64,000 nt of DNA from Bodonicaedibacter sp963693005. Its GTDB lineage: Bacteria; Pseudomonadota; Alphaproteobacteria; UBA6184. The position numbers were made by a program, and so were the translations under genes. The stretch is from NCBI GenBank assembly GCA_963693005.1, contig OY843726.1, positions 806,001-870,000 on the forward strand, written 5' to 3'. Below are positions 58,940 through 64,000 of this stretch, in pieces (the stretch's first letter is position 1; every line of letters starts with the position of its first letter). The notes beneath the pieces were generated by a model. That model saw only the letters and a list, made by a program, of their open reading frames with translations, ran no database searches and was not told the DNA's origin.

Positions 58940-59401
58940 ATGAGGTTGGGTGTGCGGTGTTTTGTTTTGATTTTAAGTCTTGTTTATGGATTGGCCGCGT
59001 TAACTTATGGCGCTGGGTGGGTCGACGGTGCTACAGCGGACTCAATGCCTGGATCACCTAATACGACTGTGCCTGTTGTGGGGAGGAATAATGAACTACT
59101 GACTAATTTTTGGGCTTCTGGAGAGTTTAAAGAGTCATCGGTTGAATTAGCGAAGGCTGCAAAAGTTCCTGCTGCCTTGAATTTGTGGATGGAGAAAAAA
59201 AACGAGGATAACCCAACGTTTGAAGATGTTGGAAAGAGTTTAGAAGTGGTTAGTCAGTGCTGTCAGGCTGGGGATAGCGTTTGCTTTGTATTTCGCCCAA
59301 ACGTGAAGTTTAAGAATGAGCAAGGTGAATTAGTTTCTCTCGAAAGAAAACACACTATTTTGATGGAATGCCGTGGAGTTCAAACTTGCGTGCAATTGTA
59401 A
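58940..59401 (+). CDS. Exported hypothetical protein, 153 aa (possibly the front half of a split gene)
   Basis: A signal peptide (MRLGVRCFVLILSLVYGLAALTYG) precedes about 130 residues with a Cys pair (SQCCQAGDSVCF). No family is recognised. The last 20 residues may be an out-of-frame end: near 59331-59340 a TCTCTC stretch allows a two-base change that would join the frame to the ORF at 59368 through ELVSRKKTHYFDGMPW. If so the gene would run to 59763. Confidence 0.5.
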   Translation: MRLGVRCFVLILSLVYGLAALTYGAGWVDGATADSMPGSPNTTVPVVGRNNELLTNFWASGEFKESSVELAKAAKVPAALNLWMEKKNEDNPTFEDVGKSLEVVSQCCQAGDSVCFVFRPNVKFKNEQGELVSLERKHTILMECRGVQTCVQL

Positions 59402-59763
59402 AGTGGTGGGTAAACCCGCTATCTTGGTATGATGCTACTCGATATAGTTTGTGCCGAAAACAGTGTTTGATTGAGATGGAAGAGGGGGTTCCCGTTTTGA
59501 TCACGTCGGGTGCCAAGGATTGGGGATATATAGTGAGTCAATCAAAGCAGTTTTTGCTTAAAGATGGCTGGTCTTCTGTTTGGTTTTCTCCCTATGTAGT
59601 TGCCCATACTGAATATATTCTAACTGCTGCTATTACTAGACGTTTTAGGGAAGTTGAAAAAGTTGCATTGGAATTATCTGGTTTTAAAGAAGTAATCTTA
59701 CTTAGAGGGCGTTACCCTGAGAGTAAAAATATGGAGTGGATGATTAGCGCTATAAAGAAATAA
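59368..59763 (+). CDS. Hypothetical protein, 131 aa (possibly the rear half of a split gene)
   Basis: This frame overlaps the preceding one by 34 bases. Its start ATG lacks a clear ribosome site and the product has no signal peptide, although all neighbours are exported. The region has two Cys (SLCRKQC) and an amphipathic C-terminus. Reading the frame further upstream gives acceptable residues back to about 59335, so a fusion with the ORF at 58940 is likely but not proven. Confidence 0.45.
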   Translation: MPWSSNLRAIVKWWVNPLSWYDATRYSLCRKQCLIEMEEGVPVLITSGAKDWGYIVSQSKQFLLKDGWSSVWFSPYVVAHTEYILTAAITRRFREVEKVALELSGFKEVILLRGRYPESKNMEWMISAIKK

Positions 59764-59810
59764 GCTTTTTTCCTAATGAAAGAGATTAATTTCTTTTGTT
59801 AAAGAAGGGG

Positions 59811-60257
59811 TTAGTCAGACTTCGTATTGCTGGGCTGGGGTTTTTTAGGGTGAGGTTGAGCAATGACTTGACCAATGATAGGGAGAGAGCTAAGAAACAT
59901 CAAATCATCCTTTAAATCTTCTGCTTGGTTAAGAAGTAGCTGAAGTTGCTCTTTTAATTCTTCTAACTCTTTGTTTAGTGATTGGTCTTTTTGATTTAAC
60001 CGCAGCTGTTGAATATGTGTTTTTAGTATAGAAATAGATATGCTTTTAAGCTCTTCATTCAGAACGTAAGAGTTGACTGCTGCGGTAAAGAGAGTGCTTA
60101 GGGAATCCCAGTCTTGATCGGTAGGATGTGGCTTTTGCTGAATGGTGACGTATCTTTGAGCAACGTATACGACAGTTTCTTGGTAGCAAGAATATGATGC
60201 GAATGGAAATGCGGGAATGAATACTAAAAGTAGTAATACCTTAATTAAAACGTGCAT
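59811..60257 (-). CDS. Exported coiled-coil hypothetical protein, 148 aa
   Basis: A signal peptide (MHVLIKVLLLLVFIPAFPFASYS) is followed by a mostly helical protein with a clear coiled coil (SLNKELEELKEQLQLLLNQAEDLKDDL, about residues 92-120) and a Pro/Lys-rich tail. It lies about 40 bases downstream of holC on the same strand and may share its transcript. No family recognised. Confidence 0.6.
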   Translation of the reverse strand: MHVLIKVLLLLVFIPAFPFASYSCYQETVVYVAQRYVTIQQKPHPTDQDWDSLSTLFTAAVNSYVLNEELKSISISILKTHIQQLRLNQKDQSLNKELEELKEQLQLLLNQAEDLKDDLMFLSSLPIIGQVIAQPHPKKPQPSNTKSD

Positions 60258-60297
60258 ATAGGGTCTTTTTCTTATGTTGTTTTAGTGAGATATGTTG

Positions 60298-60723
60298 CTA
60301 ATCTTCTTTTGTCCAAGTTCCACCATCTTGTTCAGTCCAAAGGGTGAAGTCTTTTTCAAATGATTGGGCCCAGATAGAGGTTTCTACAGGCCAGTTTGGC
60401 AACAAGATGAGGGTTTTTTTAAATTGAGTAACATTTGATGGCTGAATGTTTCCAACAATTAGAAGTATATCTGCATTGTTTGGGTTTTCTTCCTCGCACG
60501 TTAACCAAATGGGTTGTTGGGTTGGGTTCCCGTCTTCCTCTGTACCATGGGGAAGGAGCTCTGTTTTAGAGTATGTCCACAAAAATTGATCGATAATTTT
60601 TAATTGTTCTGCAGATTCGGCCATCACCAGAGCCCGGTGTTTTGCTAGCAAAACTTTTTCTAACAGCTTTGGTAGAACTTTTTGAACGGGATTAATGCAA
60701 TGATGATAGCCGGTGATCTGCAT
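60298..60723 (-). CDS. holC: DNA polymerase III chi subunit
   Basis: HolC links the clamp loader to SSB during replication. The 141-aa protein matches the family by its layout: KVLPKLLEKVLLAKHRALVMAESAEQLKIIDQFLWTYSKTELLPHG in short pieces, then QPIWLTCEEENPNNADILLIVG. AAGGA lies eight bases before the ATG. It starts five bases after pepA, the common pepA-holC order. Confidence 0.88.
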   Translation of the reverse strand: MQITGYHHCINPVQKVLPKLLEKVLLAKHRALVMAESAEQLKIIDQFLWTYSKTELLPHGTEEDGNPTQQPIWLTCEEENPNNADILLIVGNIQPSNVTQFKKTLILLPNWPVETSIWAQSFEKDFTLWTEQDGGTWTKED

Positions 60724-60728
60724 GAAAA

Positions 60729-62198
60729 TTATCCTTCGTAATATGTTGAAACTAAACGATCTAGCAAGCGTACTCCAAAGCCAGATGCTCCTGCAGAGCA
60801 CAGGTCTTTAGCTTTGTCGGCCCAGGAAACGCCAGCAATATCAATATGAGCCCATGGCGTGTCGTTAACAAATCGTTGTAAAAACTGTGCAGCAGTTATG
60901 CTGCCACCCGTGCCAGGATTACCAACATTTTTCATGTCTGCAACGGTGGAGTTAATAGCTTTATCATAAGCATCGCCCATTGGCATGCGCCATACTTTTT
61001 CACCGGTGGTTTTACCCATGCTTGTGATGCGGTCAGCTATCTCATCGCTATTTGAAAATAGGCCGGCATGCTCCTCTCCCAAAGCGACAACAATTGCTCC
61101 TGTTAAGGTGGCTAAGTTGATCATAAATTTTGGTTTGAAACGATCTTGTGTATACCAAAGGGCATCTGCAAGGACCATGCGACCTTCGGCGTCGGTGTTT
61201 TGGCATTCAATGGTTTGACCCGACATAGTTGACCATACATCTCCTGGACGTTGTGCATTTCCAGAAGGCATGTTTTCAGCAAGTCCGGCAACGCAGACGA
61301 TATTTGCTTTAGCTTTACGTGTGGCGAGGGCTTTCATTAGGCCAAGGACAACACCAGCACCAGCCATGTCATATTTCATTTCATGCATTTTGTTGGATGG
61401 TTTGATGCTGATACCACCAGTATCAAATGTTACGCCTTTTCCAACAAACGCTAAGGGCGCATCTTCAGACTTTCCACCGCTCCAGCGTAATACGCATAGC
61501 TTGGATTCACGCACACTTCCTTGCCCAACAGCTAGAAGAGACTCCATTCCAAGGTCTTTCATTTCATCTTCGCCGAGGAATTCGACTTCTACACCTAATT
61601 GACGTAGCTCTTTTGCTCGGTCGCAGAAAGTTTCAGGGTAGAGAATATTTGGGAGTTCAGATACAACGTCACGTGTCATAAAGACGCCATCAGAAATGCC
61701 AGACAGAGGCTTATAGAGAGTTTCGAGATCTTTGATGTCGGGATGAACTACATGTAGGGTTTCAAATGTGCGTTTTGATTTTGTTTTTTCAGTTGTGAAA
61801 TACTTATCAAATGACCAGCTGCGTAAGTTTGCTCCGTGCACAATAGTAGAGGCTTGTGCAGCAGAGAGGTTGTGTAAGTTTATAATAGCATCTTTAGCTT
61901 TGCCATTTAGAAGTGTTGAGGCAATAGCCCCACCGATTTTATGTAGGTTAATGTCTAAAATTTCTTTTGTATTACCGAGGCCAGCAACAACAATTGTATT
62001 GTATGGGGACTCAACAGGAGCGGTTAACTCAAGGTTTGAACCTGCTTTTGCTTTAAAACTATTTGCAGTAACGGCCTTGTGAATAAGTTTGTGTGTGTTT
62101 TCTGGGGCATTTTCGGAGAGTTTTTTATCATCAAACATACCGATGACTAGGGTAGTGCCGCTGATAGGTTCAAGTTGTGCGTGGAAGTTTAAATTCAT
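60729..62198 (-). CDS. pepA: Leucyl aminopeptidase (cytosol aminopeptidase)
   Basis: A 489-aa M17 metallopeptidase that trims N-terminal residues. The C-terminal catalytic domain has the two-metal site: VGKGVTFDTGGISIKP, MKYDMAGAGVV, and the signature NTDAEGRMVLADAL, with Arg in EGR as catalytic residue. The N-terminal macro-like domain of the family covers about residues 1-160. Length is normal. Followed by holC. Confidence 0.96.
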   Translation of the reverse strand: MNLNFHAQLEPISGTTLVIGMFDDKKLSENAPENTHKLIHKAVTANSFKAKAGSNLELTAPVESPYNTIVVAGLGNTKEILDINLHKIGGAIASTLLNGKAKDAIINLHNLSAAQASTIVHGANLRSWSFDKYFTTEKTKSKRTFETLHVVHPDIKDLETLYKPLSGISDGVFMTRDVVSELPNILYPETFCDRAKELRQLGVEVEFLGEDEMKDLGMESLLAVGQGSVRESKLCVLRWSGGKSEDAPLAFVGKGVTFDTGGISIKPSNKMHEMKYDMAGAGVVLGLMKALATRKAKANIVCVAGLAENMPSGNAQRPGDVWSTMSGQTIECQNTDAEGRMVLADALWYTQDRFKPKFMINLATLTGAIVVALGEEHAGLFSNSDEIADRITSMGKTTGEKVWRMPMGDAYDKAINSTVADMKNVGNPGTGGSITAAQFLQRFVNDTPWAHIDIAGVSWADKAKDLCSAGASGFGVRLLDRLVSTYYEG

Positions 62199-62310
62199 TG
62201 TAAGCCCTTTATATTCATAACATCTTTTGGGTGATTATCCACGTTGTGAGGATTGAGGTCAAGAAAGTAGATTGGACAATTATAAAATGGTAAACTTGTG
62301 AAGTGGTTTT

Positions 62311-63826
62311 ATGGTGATTATGATGAGTTGTATTCGATTCTTTTTTGTGACTTTAAGCACAATTTTAATACAGAGCTGTGGAGATAAGATTGATAAACCT
62401 TTAGAGAACAGTAGTCACTCTGAGGTGGGCTCACAAAATAATGATGCAAGTTCAAACCAAAACGCAGAGCTGGGAGCGAATGATTTTTTTCATAAAACAT
62501 ACGAAACTGACGAGCTTGGTGTGTTATTTGGAGATTCGACTGCTCGCTTTACGGTTGAGAGTGAGTCGGCACTGCTTAATAAGTATACAGTTTCTGGAAT
62601 GGCAGCACAGAGAACTTTAGTGATGGAGCAGAAAGGTGTTGCTTATTCGGGTAAGCAAGTGATTTTAAATGGCACCAATCAGTGGATTTCTATTAATGCG
62701 GGAAGCGGTTCTCATAGGGAAATTATGAAGGCTGCAGGGTATGATGAAATTCGTGCAGAGGTGCAGAGTGCCGCTGGTCGCAGTTTTACAAATCTGGGGG
62801 GGGGTAGATAACAAAGACAGTACAACGCCGATATTAAGCTATACAGGAAAAAGAGCCTTGTCGACGACTGCTGGAAAATTAAGCTCAAACGGTACTCAGC
62901 ATATTATTCATGCGTTGGGTGTTAATTTTTATGGTATGTACTCAGAAGAGCAAAAAACAGGTATAGAGATATTAAAAAGTGTTTGGAAAGATGCATATGC
63001 ACAAATGAGCCACTTGCACGCGGAAGACGATAAGATTACAGACATTGCTATTTTGCCGTTATCAGTAGGCCTATTTCAGGGGGACGTATCTCTTGAGAGA
63101 ATCTTTGATGTAATGTTGGCAGAAACTGTAGAGGCAATGCATCAATACTCTTGGCTAAACCCAACGATATGTATTTTTGATGCAGATGAGTTTAGTACTA
63201 TGCATAAAGTTATTGTAAACAGTAAAGGAATAGCTTTATTACCCTCACCATCGACGGAGGCATTGTTTTTATCTATGGAAGGAATGAAAAAACCTATGGT
63301 GTCACGGCGAGCAGTTCAAAACTGTGACGGCTTAAATTTCAAGGCTTATGGGGCCTCATTAAATCAAGCTCAACTTGGCACAGTGACGGCAGAAAAAGAT
63401 TTGGGAGTTTGTGCGTTTGGAATTGAGCTAGAAACAGGAATGAATCACCAACAGTTTTCGTACACGGCATTGAAGGCAAAGGCTGAGTTTCAAGTTTTAA
63501 AAGCAGGAGTTTTTCGAGTGGCAGTTGGAGGAGTTTATGAGAATTTAGCAAGTGCTATGCCTATGAATGTTCAGCGATTCCTGACTCAACTTGATATGAA
63601 CCCAAGAGATATTACACGAAACAGTTGGTTAACTGATGCTGTGTATGTGCAAAATTGGCAGGCAGGCGATGTTGATTTTTCAGCAATGATGGGGGGTCGG
63701 TTTGTATACCATGAGCAATTAGAAGCAGTCCCATTCTTTGGAATGAGTGCACAGTGTGAGGGATATGCAGCTTCTGTCTTTATGAGCGAAAAAGAGTTTG
63801 CGCTGAGCCTAAAATTGTCAGACTAA
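62311..63826 (+). pseudogene. Exported macro-domain lipoprotein gene, out of frame at a G9 tract (candidate phase-variable)
   Basis: The first frame (62311-62811) has a lipoprotein signal (TLSTILIQSC, Cys23) and the front of a macro domain (VILNGTNQWISINAGSGSHREIMKAAG). It runs into nine G at 62796-62804 and stops. The second frame carries the rest: GKRALSTTAGKLSS, HIIHALGVNF, DIAILPLSVGLFQGDV. With eight G the frames join as NLGGVDNK into 504 aa: lipoprotein, macro domain (about 100-300) and a beta-rich C-terminal region. Macro domains bind or remove ADP-ribose. The G9 state is therefore OFF and G8 would be ON, by inference. Confidence 0.78.
62796..62804 (+). repeat. G9 homopolymer inside the macro-domain gene
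   Basis: Nine G in a coding region, exactly at the point where the macro-domain reading frame is broken; loss of one G restores it. Confidence 0.95.
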
Positions 63827-63847
63827 CTGGGTATTATTTTCACGAAG

Positions 63848-63875
63848 GCCACGGGAAGTCCTGTGGCTTTTTTTT
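63848..63875 (+). terminator. Rho-independent terminator after the macro-domain gene
   Basis: An eight-base stem (GCCACGGG/CCTGTGGC, one G-U pair) with a four-base loop is followed by eight T. Confidence 0.92.
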
Positions 63876-63926
63876 CTTGTAAAGTGCTATAATAGTAAGA
63901 AATAACAATAATAATTAGAGGTTCCC

Positions 63927-64000
63927 ATGGCAGTTCTGCGACAAGACATAATCAAGCATCTACTATATTCAGTGAGTACGGTTTTGATTTTTGGATGTTC
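63927..64000 (+). CDS. Partial lipoprotein gene (5' end only)
   Basis: The ATG has GAGG five bases upstream and opens a frame running off the window: MAVLRQDIIKHLLYSVSTV then LIFGCS, a good lipobox. Only 24 residues are visible, so the function is unknown. Confidence 0.6.
   Translation, partial: MAVLRQDIIKHLLYSVSTVLIFGC

Noticed and set aside
58864..59061. 65-aa plus-strand open frame before the exported gene at 58940
   Set aside because: It overlaps the exported frame in another phase and its sequence is not protein-like after residue 20.

Overview
The window reads as chromosomal DNA of an AT-rich alphaproteobacterium, probably a host-associated or intracellular one. The reasons are an alphaproteobacterial-type 16S rRNA; the order rpoZ - relA/spoT - acpS - lepB - rnc - era - seen in that class; a Nfu protein beginning with the classic N-terminal domain; many Sec-exported proteins of unknown function; and several broken or frameshifted genes. 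The rRNA operon is intact (16S-tRNAIle-tRNAAla-23S-5S), which argues against Rickettsiaceae/Anaplasmataceae, where it is split. A Holosporales-like lineage is a reasonable guess, but it is only inference.

Layout. 0-8.7 kb (mostly minus strand): small exported proteins, ferredoxin/flavodoxin-NADP reductase, tRNA-Glu, a lipoprotein, and the era-rnc-lepB-acpS-rsh-rpoZ block. 8.9-13.3 kb: nfu, greA, tRNA-Gln, two exported unknowns and xerC. 13.3-15.5 kb: three small exported low-complexity proteins (His-rich, basic, Asp/Ser-rich). 15.5-20.4 kb: a frameshifted small gene, an XRE/S24-like regulator, rpoN, hpf and a YmdB-type phosphodiesterase. 20.4-21.45 kb: a decayed stretch holding a lipocalin pseudogene and long C13/G9 tracts. 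21.5-23.5 kb: rluD, rplT, rpmI. 24.0-29.5 kb: the rRNA operon with long RNase III-type processing stems, followed by rpmJ. 29.7-35.6 kb: a lone TssE/gp25-like baseplate protein, exported unknowns, icd and a dicarboxylate/amino-acid symporter.

35.7-38.0 kb carries a complete bufferin-type operon (small Cys-containing precursor, DUF692 multinuclear iron enzyme, DUF2063 partner, DoxX). 38-39.5 kb: DUF721 protein and divergent mutY. 39.8-41.4 kb: a HEXXH protein with a predicted beta-barrel C-terminus, split by one base. 41.5-46.8 kb: pheS-pheT-lepA. 46.9-49.1 kb: a large MscS channel. 49.2-54.9 kb: rplY, pth, secG, eno, fliQ, fmt, rsmB. 55-60.3 kb: an island of exported proteins including an LRR protein and a protein with deaminase-like DxE...PCxxC motifs. 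60.3-62.2 kb: holC and pepA. 62.3-63.8 kb: a lipoprotein with a macro (ADP-ribose-binding) domain interrupted at a G9 tract, so a candidate phase-variable gene. The window ends in a partial lipoprotein gene.

The most interesting signals are the G9-interrupted exported macro-domain gene and the genome's general richness in G tracts, the bufferin operon, the deaminase-like exported protein, the orphan TssE, the split HEXXH/barrel gene, and the low-complexity exported cluster at 13-15 kb. All family assignments are from reading motifs; no database search was run.
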